Source: Streptomyces profundus | GTDB taxonomy: Bacteria; Actinomycetota; Actinomycetes; Streptomycetales; Streptomycetaceae | Assembly: GCF_020740535.1 (NCBI RefSeq) | Contig: NZ_CP082362.1 | Location: 4,338,501-4,402,500, forward strand | DNA: 64,000 bases | Direction: 5' to 3' | Shown: in pieces, positions 53,404-61,545 of the stretch | Layout of the letters: each line of letters opens with the position of its first letter | Numbering within the stretch: position 1 is the stretch's first letter | Translations under genes and position numbers: made by a program | Notes under the pieces: model-generated | Told to the model about the DNA's origin: nothing | The model's input: the letters and a program-made list of their open reading frames with translations, nothing else | Databases searched by the model: none

Positions 53404-53721
53404 ATGAGCACTGTTGAGGAGCCCGAGCGCGGAGCGGGCACCGGCACCATCGTCGAGCCCACCCCGCAGACCACGCACGGTGACGGCGATCACGAGCGGT
53501 TCGCGCACTATGTCCAGAAGGACAAGATCATGGCGAGCGCGCTGGACGGCACGCCCGTCGTCGCGCTCTGCGGCAAGGTCTGGGTCCCCGGGCGCGACCC
53601 GAAGAAGTATCCGGTCTGTCCCACCTGCAAGGAGATCTACGAGTCCATGGGCTCGTTCGGTGGCGGCGGCGACGGCAAGGGCGGAAAGGGCGGCAAGGGC
53701 GGCAAGGGCGGGAACAGGTAG
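53404..53721 (+). CDS. DUF3039 family protein
   Basis: A 105-aa actinobacterial protein. A central domain (about residues 25-85) has GTPVVALCGKVWVPGRDPKKYPVCPTC, read here in parts: one Cys in ALCGK and a Cys-x2-Cys in CPTC that could bind a metal. The tail is a low-complexity Gly/Lys repeat (GGKGGKGGKGG). The function is unknown. It lies 11 bp after the YqgE-like gene. Confidence 0.85.
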   Translation: MSTVEEPERGAGTGTIVEPTPQTTHGDGDHERFAHYVQKDKIMASALDGTPVVALCGKVWVPGRDPKKYPVCPTCKEIYESMGSFGGGGDGKGGKGGKGGKGGNR

Positions 53722-54069
53722 CCCGCGCTGTCGTTCGGCGGAGCCGCGACGGGCTCCGGCGGGGCCGCGGCGGAGTTCCGACGGGGCTGCCGCGGAGCTC
53801 CGACGAGCCCTTCGACGGGCCGAGGTGTGACGCCCCGGGATCGGCCGGGGCGGCACCCGGCCGTGCCCGCGGGGGCGGCGGGCCTCCGTCGCGTGCCCTG
53901 AACGTGTGAGCCTGCTCCCAACCCGCCTCGAAGCGCCCGCCGTTCCTCGGCTGAGTTGACCGCCCCGCGCGTCTGCGGAGGCGAAAAATGTGCCAGAGTT
54001 GCCACCTCCGGGCCCGGAGCACGTACGGTACGGCTCGGCAGCCGGGACAACCGGAAAGGGGCAGCTGGA
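53722..54069. other. Non-coding interval upstream of the xanthine-dehydrogenase-family operon
   Basis: The 348 bp contain a clean hairpin at 53831-53852 (CGCCCCGG, 6-nt loop, CCGGGGCG). A possible promoter, TTGCCA (53999-54004) and TACGGT (54024-54029) with a 19-bp spacer, lies upstream of the TTG start. I see no gene. Confidence 0.5.
53831..53852. terminator. Hairpin in the interval after DUF3039
   Basis: CGCCCCGG, GATCGG loop, CCGGGGCG: perfect 8-bp arms, 110 bp after the DUF3039 stop. It is a plausible terminator but distant. Confidence 0.45.
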
Positions 54070-54972
54070 TTGAGCACGCACGCACCGGCACCACAGGCGG
54101 CCCAGCTCGTCGCGCTACCTGCCACGCTGGACGACGCCGTGGCGGCGTTGGCCGATGTTCCGGCCGCCGTGCCGGTCGCCGGCGGCACCGATCTGATGGC
54201 GGGCGTCAACGCCGGGCTGCTGCGCCCGGCCGCCCTGGTGGGGCTCGGCCGCCTCGCCGAGCTGCGTGGCTGGGCGTACCAGGACGGTCACGCGCTGTTG
54301 GGCGCCTGTCTCACGCACTCCCGGATGAGCCGCCCCGACTTCGCCGCGCTGATCCCCGCGCTGGCCGCCGCCGCCCGCTCCGCCGGGCCGCCGCAGGTGC
54401 GCAACGCCGGGACGCTGGGCGGCAACATCATCTCCGCCGCACCTTCGGGTGACACGCTGCCGGTGCTGGCCGCGCTGGAGGCGACCCTGCTGATCGCCAG
54501 CCCGGGGGGCGAGGGCAGACAGATCCCGGTCAGCCATCTGCTGGCCGGCCGTGCCCGGTTGAAACCCGGCGAGCTGGTGGCCCATGTGCGGGTGCCGCTG
54601 CTGCACGCCCCGCAGACCTACCTCAAGGCCACGGGCCGCACCGGCCCCTCGCGCGCGGTCGCCTCGGTCGCCGTGGTGCTCGACCCGCTGCGCCGCGAGG
54701 TGCGCTGCGCGGTGGGCGCGGTGGCCCCGATGCCGCTGCGCCCCCTGGACGCCGAACGCTGGGTGGCGTCACTGGTCGACTGGGACGGTCAACGCGGGCT
54801 GGCGCCCGAGGCGCTGGCCGCTTTCGGGGACTACGTCGGAATGGCCTGCATCCCGGACCCCGCGCCGGCGAAAGAAGGCGCCGAACCTGCCCAACTCCCG
54901 CGCGCGGTACTGCACTTGCGGCGTACCGTGGCAGCACTGGCCCGCCGTGGACTCGGAAGGGCTCTTCGATGA
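54070..54972 (+). CDS. Xanthine-dehydrogenase-family FAD-binding (medium) subunit
   Basis: A 300-aa FAD-binding domain protein of the molybdopterin dehydrogenase type. It has the FAD-pyrophosphate loops PVAGGTDLMAGVN (about residues 40-52) and NAGTLGGNIISAAPSGD (about 113-129), and a C-terminal CO-dehydrogenase flavoprotein domain (YLKATGRTGPSRAVASVA). It passes electrons from the Fe-S subunit to NAD+ or another acceptor. The start is TTG 54070, with AAAGGGG upstream. Its stop overlaps the next ATG (ATGA), giving coupled translation. Confidence 0.88.
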   Translation: MSTHAPAPQAAQLVALPATLDDAVAALADVPAAVPVAGGTDLMAGVNAGLLRPAALVGLGRLAELRGWAYQDGHALLGACLTHSRMSRPDFAALIPALAAAARSAGPPQVRNAGTLGGNIISAAPSGDTLPVLAALEATLLIASPGGEGRQIPVSHLLAGRARLKPGELVAHVRVPLLHAPQTYLKATGRTGPSRAVASVAVVLDPLRREVRCAVGAVAPMPLRPLDAERWVASLVDWDGQRGLAPEALAAFGDYVGMACIPDPAPAKEGAEPAQLPRAVLHLRRTVAALARRGLGRALR

Positions 54973-56216
54973 GCAACGAGCAGCAGCCCGACCCAGGCGC
55001 CCAGGCGCCGCAGCCCAACTGGGGCGGTGAGTACGACGCGGAGGCCACCGGCTTCCTGGAACTGCCGGGCGACTTCCCCCGGCAGGGCGGGAGCGAGCCG
55101 CTGGCGGCTCCCGGGCAGGGATACCGGCCGCCGGTGATCGAGCCGAGCGCGCCGCCCGCCACCGCCGAGCCCAGCGTCGACCCGGGCGCCACCGGGCAGT
55201 GGACGATGCCGTTCGCCTTCGGCGAGGCCCCGGCGCGGCCCCCGGGGGCCGCGCCGCCGGAGCAACCGGGGCAGCCCGAGCCGCCCGGGGCGTCGGAGCC
55301 GCCCGAGACACGGCACGCCGCCCTGGGGCAGGGCGCGGCGGCGGCGTTGGCCGGCTCCCTCGAAGGCCGCTCCGAGCTGCGCGAGCCGGCGGACGGCCCC
55401 GGGCAGCCGCCCGACGGCCATCAGGCCGAGCCCGACCTCTGGCGCGCGCCGGCCGACGAGCCGGGCGAGCGGCGGGGCCCAGCGCCCTGGTCGGCGCCGG
55501 CGGCGGGGGAGCCGCATCCGGCCGACCCCGCGGACTCGGCGGACCCGGTCGAGGGGGCGGCGGCGGACGGCGATCCGGCGCCGGTGGTCAGCAGCAGTGA
55601 ACACCCCGAGGTCTCCTATGTGTTGCGGGTCAACGGGGTCGAACGCCCGGTGGCCGGCGCCTGGATCGGCGAGTCCCTGCTCTATGTGCTGCGCGAGCGG
55701 CTCGGCCTGGCCGGTGCCAAGGACGGCTGCTCGCAGGGCGAGTGCGGGGCCTGTTCGGTGCAGGTGGACGGCCGGCTGGTGGCGGCCTGTCTGGTGCCGG
55801 CGGCGACGGCGGCTGGCAGCGAGATCCGCACCGTCGAGGGTCTCGGCTCGGCCGGCGAACCCTCCGATGTGCAGCGGGCGTTGGCGGGCTGCGACGTGCA
55901 GTGCGGGTTCTGCCTGCCGGGCATGGCCATGACGGTGCACGATCTGCTGGAGGGCAACCACGCCCCCACCGAGCTGGAGACCAGGCGCGCGCTCTGCGGC
56001 AACCTCTGCCGCTGCGGCGGCTACCGGGGGGTGCTGGACGCCGTCCGCGAGGTGGCGGCCGAGCGCGGCGCCCGGGTGGCCAGGGCGGCGGCTGAGGCGG
56101 CGGAGGCCAAGGCAGTGAGCGAGGCGAACCAGGCCCCCGAGCCGGTGACGCCGCGTATCCCACACCAGGCGGGCCCCACGTCGGCCGGCGGGTTTCCCCA
56201 GGCAGGAGGCATGTGA
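54969..56216 (+). CDS. Xanthine-dehydrogenase-family 2Fe-2S subunit with long disordered N-terminus
   Basis: The 415-aa protein is more than twice the usual ~160 residues. Residues 1-209 are Pro/Glu/Ala/Gly-rich and apparently unstructured. The conserved module starts at about 210, with a plant-type ferredoxin cluster (CSQGECGACSVQVDG to AAC) and a C-terminal helical cluster (QCGFCLPGMAMT and CGNLCRCGGY). It relays electrons between the molybdenum and FAD subunits. The stop overlaps the next start as TGATG. Confidence 0.9.
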   Translation: MSNEQQPDPGAQAPQPNWGGEYDAEATGFLELPGDFPRQGGSEPLAAPGQGYRPPVIEPSAPPATAEPSVDPGATGQWTMPFAFGEAPARPPGAAPPEQPGQPEPPGASEPPETRHAALGQGAAAALAGSLEGRSELREPADGPGQPPDGHQAEPDLWRAPADEPGERRGPAPWSAPAAGEPHPADPADSADPVEGAAADGDPAPVVSSSEHPEVSYVLRVNGVERPVAGAWIGESLLYVLRERLGLAGAKDGCSQGECGACSVQVDGRLVAACLVPAATAAGSEIRTVEGLGSAGEPSDVQRALAGCDVQCGFCLPGMAMTVHDLLEGNHAPTELETRRALCGNLCRCGGYRGVLDAVREVAAERGARVARAAAEAAEAKAVSEANQAPEPVTPRIPHQAGPTSAGGFPQAGGM

Positions 56217-58570
56217 TGGCGGAAGCGAACGGGCCGGCCGACGTCACAGCCGTCACGGTCCACGCGCCCACCGGCGGGGCGGGCCCGGCCGGTACGGGCG
56301 GGGCCGGGCGCAGCGGGCAGGGCCTCGGCGTCTCGCTGCCCCCGACGGACGCCGGCGCCAAGGCCACCGGCACCTTCCCCTACACCGCCGATCTGTGGGC
56401 CGAGGGCCTGCTGTGGGCCGCGGTGCTCAGGGCGCCGCATCCGCGCGCCAGGATCAAGGGCATCGACACCACCGACGCGCAGGCCATGCCGGGCGTGCGC
56501 GCGGTGGTCACCCACGCCGATGTGACGGGCGACGGCCTGTTGGGTCGGCGGGTCGCCGACCGTCCGGCGTTCGCCTCCGAAGAGGTGCGGTACCACGGTG
56601 AGCCGGTCGCCGCTGTGGCGGCCGACCATCCGGAGACGGCGCGGCTCGCCGCGGCGGCCATCGCCGTCGACTACGAGCCGATCGAGGCGGTGACCAGCGC
56701 CCAACGCGCCTTCGAGGCCGATCCGCTGCACCCGGACGGCAACGTGATCCGCCATATCCCGCTGCGTCACGGCGATGCGGCGGCGACCGGCGAGGTCGTG
56801 GTGGAGGGCCTCTACCGGATCGGCCGGCAGGACTCGGCGCCGATCGGCGCCGAGTCGGGTCTTGCCGTGCCGCGCCCTGACGGCGGCGTCGAGATCTATG
56901 TGGCCGCGACGGACCCGCACACCGACCGGGACCGGCTGGCCGGCTGTCTCGGCCTGACCACGGAGCAGGTCAAGGTCTATGTGACGGGCGTGCCCGGCTC
57001 GTTGGGCGACCGGGAGGACCAGGGCTTCCAACTGCCGCTGGCCCTGCTGGCGATCCGCACCGGCTGCCCCGTCAAGCTCGCGGCGACCCGCGAGGAGTCG
57101 TTCCTCGGCCACGCGCACCGGCATCCGACGCTGTTGCGGTACTGGCATCACGCGGACCGCGAGGGCCGGCTGGTCAAGGTCGAGGCCCAGCTGCTGATGG
57201 ACGCCGGCGCCTACGCGGACGAGTCGGCCGAGGCGCTGGCCGCCGCGGTCTCCTTCGCCGGCGGCCCCTATGTGGTGCCGAACGCGGTGGTGGACGGCTG
57301 GGCGGTGCGCACCAACAACCCGCCGGCGGGCTACCTGCGGGGCGAGGGCGCCATGCAGGTGTGCGCGGCCTACGAGGGGCAGATGGACCAGCTGGCGGCC
57401 CGGCTGGGGATGGATCCGGCCGAGCTGCGTGCCCGCAACGTGCTGGCCACCGGGGACACCCTGCCCACCGGCCAGGCCGTGACCTGTCCGGCGCCGGTCG
57501 CCGAGCTGCTGTCGGCGGTGCGCGAGGCGCCGCTGCCGGCGCTGCCCAAGGACGGCCCGATCGAGGACTGGCTGCTGCCGGGCGGCCCGGACGGCGCGGG
57601 CGATCCGGCGGCGGTGCGCCGGGGCGTCGGCTACGCCCTCGGCATGGTGCACCTGCTGGGCGCCGAGGGCACCGACGAGGTGTCCACGGCGACGGTGCGG
57701 GTCGAGGGGAACGCCGAGGGGGCCACCGCCACCGTGCTGTGCGCGGCGGTGGAGACGGGGCAGGGCTTCGCGACCCTGGCCCGGCAGGTGGTGCAGGAGG
57801 TGCTGGGCGTCGACGAGGTGGTGGTGGCGCCCGTCGACACGGACCAGCCGCCCGCCGGTCCCGGCGGCCGTGGCCGGCACACCTGGGTCTCGGCCGGCGC
57901 CGTGGAACGGGCGGCCCGGATGGTGCGCACCCAGCTGTTGCAGCCGCTGGCCGCCAACTTCGGCATGTCCGCCGAGCTGCTGACCATCGAGGACGGGAAG
58001 ATCACCTCGTACGACGGGGTGTTGAGCACCACGGTCACGGAGGCGCTGGAGGGCAAGGAGCTGTGGGCCACCGCCCAGTGCCGGCCGCATCCCACCGAGC
58101 CGTTGGACGAGTCGGGGCAGGGCGACGCCTTTGTCGGCCTGGCCTTCGCCGCGGTGCGGGCGGTGGTCGACGTCGACGTGGAGCTGGGCGCGGTGCGGGT
58201 CGTCGAGATGGCGATCGCGCAGGACGTGGGCCGGGTGCTCAACCCGCGCCAGCTGCGGGCCAGGATCGAGGCCGGCGTCACCCAGGGCATCGGCGCGGCG
58301 CTGACCGAGCATCTGCGGGTGGTGCGCGGCGAGGTGCGGCGCGCCGACCTCACCGGGTACGCGCTGCCGACCGCCCTGGACACGCCCGAGGTGCGGATCG
58401 TGTCGCTGCTTGAGGAGCGGGACGTGGTCGCGCCGTTCGGCGCGAAGTCGGCCAGCGCGCCGCCGCTGGTGGTCTCCCCGGCGGCGGTGGCGGCGGCGGT
58501 GCGCGCGGCCACCGGGCAGCCGGTGAACCGTCTCCCCATCAAGCCGCAGTTCGCCGTCGGCGCGGGCTAG
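56216..58570 (+). CDS. Xanthine-dehydrogenase-family molybdopterin-binding subunit
   Basis: The 784-aa large subunit has an N-terminal a/b-hammerhead domain (about residues 35-150, GTFPYTADLW) and two molybdopterin-binding domains. Visible motifs are GYLRGEGAMQ, VETGQGFATLARQ and AQDVGRVLNPRQ. In classical members the C-terminal GAKGVGEPP supplies the catalytic Glu; here the position reads GAKSASAPP, with no Glu. Either the enzyme is atypical or this is a sub-family trait. No XdhC-type maturation gene is nearby. ATG 56216 is chosen over GTG 56213. Confidence 0.88.
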   Translation: MAEANGPADVTAVTVHAPTGGAGPAGTGGAGRSGQGLGVSLPPTDAGAKATGTFPYTADLWAEGLLWAAVLRAPHPRARIKGIDTTDAQAMPGVRAVVTHADVTGDGLLGRRVADRPAFASEEVRYHGEPVAAVAADHPETARLAAAAIAVDYEPIEAVTSAQRAFEADPLHPDGNVIRHIPLRHGDAAATGEVVVEGLYRIGRQDSAPIGAESGLAVPRPDGGVEIYVAATDPHTDRDRLAGCLGLTTEQVKVYVTGVPGSLGDREDQGFQLPLALLAIRTGCPVKLAATREESFLGHAHRHPTLLRYWHHADREGRLVKVEAQLLMDAGAYADESAEALAAAVSFAGGPYVVPNAVVDGWAVRTNNPPAGYLRGEGAMQVCAAYEGQMDQLAARLGMDPAELRARNVLATGDTLPTGQAVTCPAPVAELLSAVREAPLPALPKDGPIEDWLLPGGPDGAGDPAAVRRGVGYALGMVHLLGAEGTDEVSTATVRVEGNAEGATATVLCAAVETGQGFATLARQVVQEVLGVDEVVVAPVDTDQPPAGPGGRGRHTWVSAGAVERAARMVRTQLLQPLAANFGMSAELLTIEDGKITSYDGVLSTTVTEALEGKELWATAQCRPHPTEPLDESGQGDAFVGLAFAAVRAVVDVDVELGAVRVVEMAIAQDVGRVLNPRQLRARIEAGVTQGIGAALTEHLRVVRGEVRRADLTGYALPTALDTPEVRIVSLLEERDVVAPFGAKSASAPPLVVSPAAVAAAVRAATGQPVNRLPIKPQFAVGAG

Positions 58571-58587
58571 CCGCCCCCGTCCGGGGT

Positions 58588-58607
58588 CCTGGTCCTCCGG
58601 GACCAGG
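58588..58607 (+). terminator. Terminator of the xanthine-dehydrogenase-family operon
   Basis: CCTGGTCC (58588-58595), TCCG loop, GGACCAGG (58600-58607), beginning 17 bp after the stop. Confidence 0.7.
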
Positions 58608-58664
58608 GGTTTCCCTGCTGTAGGTGCATAGGCAGCCGGGGGGTTCGCTCCTTACGGTGGAGCC

Positions 58665-60158
58665 ATGAGACACGCCGAGGCCGCCCAGCCAGACGCCGAC
58701 CCCGACGAACCGGCCGGGCCCGTCGGCCCCATCCGCCCGTCCCCGCCCGCCGAACCGGCGGGCGGGGTGCTGAGCGCCCCCTACCGCGCGATGACGCTGG
58801 GGTGCGTGGCCACGGTGTTGCTGATCGCCTTCGAGGCGATGGCGGTCGGCACCGCGATGCCGGCGGCGGCCGACGCGCTCGACGGGGTCTCGCTCTACGC
58901 GTTCGCCTTCTCCGCGTTCTTCACCACCAGCCTGCTGGGCATGTCGGCGTCCGGGCAGTGGTGCGACCGGTCGGGGCCGATGGCCCCCGTGGTGACGGGG
59001 ATAGCGGCCTTCGCAGGCGGTCTGCTGCTCTCCGGGGTGGCGCAGGCGATGTGGGTCTTCGTGGTGGGCCGCGCGTTCCAGGGGGTGGGCGGCGGCCTGG
59101 TGATCGTGGCGCTCTACGTCACGGTCAGGCGGGCCTATCCGGAGCGGCTGCGGCCGGCGGCGCTGGCCGCGTTCTCGGCGGCCTGGGTGGTGCCGTCGAT
59201 GGTGGGCCCGGTGATCGCCGGCACCATCACCGAACACTTCGGCTGGCGCTGGGTGTTCCTCGGGATCACGGTACTGGTGGTGCTGCCGTTGCTGGTGCTG
59301 CTGCCGGAGCTGCGGCGCTCCGCCTCCGGCCCGCCCGACGGTGTGGCGCGGCCGATGGACCGGCGGCTGCTGCGGCTCGCGGTGGCGGTCGCGGTGGGCG
59401 CCGGGCTGCTCCAGTACGGCGGGCAGGAGCTGCGCTGGATCTCGCTGCTGCCAGTGCTGGTTGGCCTGGCGCTGCTGGCGCCCTCGGCGGCTCGGCTGCT
59501 GCCGGCCGGCACCTTCAGGCTCCGCCGTGGGCTGCCGTCGGTGATCGCGCTGCGCGGGGTGATCTCGGCGGCCTATCTCGCGACCCAGACGTTTCTGCCG
59601 CTGCTGCTGGTGACCCAGCGGGGCCTGTCCTACACCCAGGCCGGGCTCTCGCTCGCGGCCTCGGGCGCGAGTTGGGCGGTGGGCTCCTGGGCCCAGTCCC
59701 GGCCATGGGCCGAACCTCACCGCTTCGCACTGGTACGCGCCGGCACGGTGGTGATCGTGCTGGGTGTGGGCACCACACCGCTGGTGCTGCTGGACGCGGT
59801 GCCGGTGTGGCTGCCGGTGCTGACCCTGGGCGTGGGTGCCTTCGGGATGGGCCTGGTGGTGTCGACGGTGGGCGTGCTGGTGCTGCGTTTCTCGACGCCG
59901 AAGGAGGCGGGCGGCAATGTGGCCTCGCTCCAGCTCTGTGACGCCCTGGCCAACGTGGTGATGCTCACCACGGTCGGCTCCCTCTTCGCGGCGCTCGGCG
60001 GCGACGCGACGGCCGCCTCGGCGCACGCGACCGAGTCGTCCGTGGACACGGCGGTCGGCCCCGGCGCGTTCCTCGCGGTCTCACTGGCCGCGTTCGCCGT
60101 CGCCCTGCTGAGCGTCCTGGTCGGCGGACGCCTCCGCGAACCGCCCGCCGGCGGCTGA
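58665..60158 (+). CDS. MFS transporter (DHA2-like)
   Basis: This 497-aa membrane protein has a Pro-rich cytoplasmic N-terminus (residues 1-40) and about 14 predicted helices. It has motif A as GQWCDRSGPM, motif B-like VVGRAFQGVGGGLVIVALYV and motif C-like AAWVVPSMVGPVIAGTI. This is the EmrB/QacA-type antiporter layout; it probably exports a hydrophobic compound, substrate unknown. There is no adjacent TetR regulator. ATG 58665 follows TACGGTGGAG. Confidence 0.9.
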   Translation: MRHAEAAQPDADPDEPAGPVGPIRPSPPAEPAGGVLSAPYRAMTLGCVATVLLIAFEAMAVGTAMPAAADALDGVSLYAFAFSAFFTTSLLGMSASGQWCDRSGPMAPVVTGIAAFAGGLLLSGVAQAMWVFVVGRAFQGVGGGLVIVALYVTVRRAYPERLRPAALAAFSAAWVVPSMVGPVIAGTITEHFGWRWVFLGITVLVVLPLLVLLPELRRSASGPPDGVARPMDRRLLRLAVAVAVGAGLLQYGGQELRWISLLPVLVGLALLAPSAARLLPAGTFRLRRGLPSVIALRGVISAAYLATQTFLPLLLVTQRGLSYTQAGLSLAASGASWAVGSWAQSRPWAEPHRFALVRAGTVVIVLGVGTTPLVLLDAVPVWLPVLTLGVGAFGMGLVVSTVGVLVLRFSTPKEAGGNVASLQLCDALANVVMLTTVGSLFAALGGDATAASAHATESSVDTAVGPGAFLAVSLAAFAVALLSVLVGGRLREPPAGG

Positions 60159-60284
60159 GCCACCCGTTGGCCTGGCGGCCCCCGGGGCGCCGGCCCCGGC
60201 CGTCGGCCGCCCGGCGGTCACTGGCCTTGCGGCCCTGCCCCCCGGGGCCGTGTGGGTGCGTGGGCCGGCTCCGGTCGCCAGACG

Positions 60285-60412
60285 GCCGTTGGCCATGCCG
60301 GCCCACGTCTCCGAGGGGCCGTGCGCGGTCGTTGGGCATGGGCGGAGCGGTGGGCGTCAACCGCCGCCCACGGGGGCGTGGTTGTAGGCGAGCGTGGCGT
60401 GTTCCGTCCGCT
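60285..60412. repeat. 128-bp core repeat, copy 1
   Basis: From GCCGTTGGCCATG to CCGTCCGCT. It is identical base for base to copy 2 (60677-60804). It contains internal dyads such as GCGGTGGGCG/CGCCGCCCAC. Confidence 0.92.
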
Positions 60413-60676
60413 ACCTCGGGCCGGGGCCGTCGGCAGGGCGGCAACTGTGCGCGGATCTCCCCGGCCCCGGCCCGGCCATGGGCCCGCGCCGCAGGCCCCC
60501 CTGCCCCAGCCCCGGCCCCGGCTGCGCGTCCGCAGGCCCGCCCCTGCCCGTGCCCCGGCCTCGGCTCCGGCTCCAACCTCGCCCCTGCCCCGCGCAGCGG
60601 CCCCGGCCCCGGCCGGTCCGGGGTGCCAGTGTCGGCTGCCGGGCGTCCCGGTCGGCCGGGCCCTGGCGGGCGGGCT

Positions 60677-60804
60677 GCCGTTGGCCATGCCGGCCCACGT
60701 CTCCGAGGGGCCGTGCGCGGTCGTTGGGCATGGGCGGAGCGGTGGGCGTCAACCGCCGCCCACGGGGGCGTGGTTGTAGGCGAGCGTGGCGTGTTCCGTC
60801 CGCT
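60677..60804. repeat. 128-bp core repeat, copy 2
   Basis: An exact copy of 60285-60412, with starts 392 bp apart. After it, the spacer sequence diverges from that after copy 1 but shares blocks with that after copy 3. Confidence 0.92.
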
Positions 60805-61054
60805 CCCTCGGGCCGGGCCCCCGGCCCGGCCTCGGCTTCGGCTCCGGCCGGCGGGGGTCCCAGTCGGCGCCGGGCCCGGCCCCGGCTGCGCGTCCGCAGG
60901 CCCGCGCGGGGCTCCGGCCCCGGCCTCGGCTCCGGCTCCGGCTCCGGCTCCCACCTTGCCCCTGCCCCGCGCAGCGGCCCCGGCCCTGGCCGGTTCGGGG
61001 TGCCAGTGTCGGCTGCCGGGCGCCCCGGTCGGGCCTGACCCTGACCGGCGGGTG

Positions 61055-61182
61055 GCTGTTGGCCACGCCGGTTCCCGTCTCCGAGGGGGTGGGGGCGGTC
61101 GTTGGGCATGGGCGGAGCGGTGGGCGTCAACCGCTGCCCGCGGGGGCGTGGTTGTCGGCGAGCGTGGCGTGCTCCGTCCGCT
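61055..61182. repeat. 128-bp core repeat, copy 3 (diverged)
   Basis: The same length and boundaries as copies 1 and 2, with more than ten substitutions and no indel. It starts 378 bp after copy 2. The following sequence repeats the block that follows copy 1, including an internal duplication of about 38 bp (CCATGGGTCCGCGCCGCAGG occurs twice at about 61250-61310). Confidence 0.88.
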
Positions 61183-61545
61183 GCCTCGGCCCGGCCGGGG
61201 CCGTCGGCAGGGCGGCAACCGTGCGCGGATCTCCCCGGCCCCGGCCCGGCCATGGGTCCGCGCCGCAGGCCCGCCCCGGCCCCGGCCCGGCCATGGGTCC
61301 GCGCCGCAGGCCCGCCCGGGGCTCCGGCCGGCGGGGGTCCCAGTCCGCGCCGGGCCCGGCCCCGGCTGCGCGTCCGCAGGCCCGCCCCTGCCCCGCGCAG
61401 CGGCCCCGGCCCTGGCCGGCCCTGGCCCCGCCCCGGTCCCGCGGCGCAGGTCCGGGTGGCGGGGAGCGGCCGACGGCTGGCTCCGCGCAGCGGCTACGCT
61501 GGGGCGTTGCCGACTGACCGTCTCGACGAGACCGCACGGGAGATC

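Larger units (their letters stand above)
60159..61545. other. Long GC-rich repeat-bearing interval
   Basis: Nearly 1.4 kb without a convincing gene. It has over 80% G+C by eye. It is built from a 128-bp core repeated three times plus CCCGGCC-rich low-complexity DNA shared in mosaic fashion. All frames are open by composition (Pro/Arg/Gly/Ala only), so open frames here are not evidence of coding. The last 45 bp hold the GGGAG Shine-Dalgarno of the helicase gene. Confidence 0.6.

Noticed and set aside
53986..54069. ATG 53956-frame start giving a 338-aa FAD subunit
   Set aside because: The extra 38 residues (MTAPRVCGG...) have no family similarity and cover the likely promoter; TTG 54070 begins the conserved region.
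60285..61182. CRISPR array
   Set aside because: The repeats are 128 bp with 250-260-bp spacers that share blocks, and there are no cas genes.
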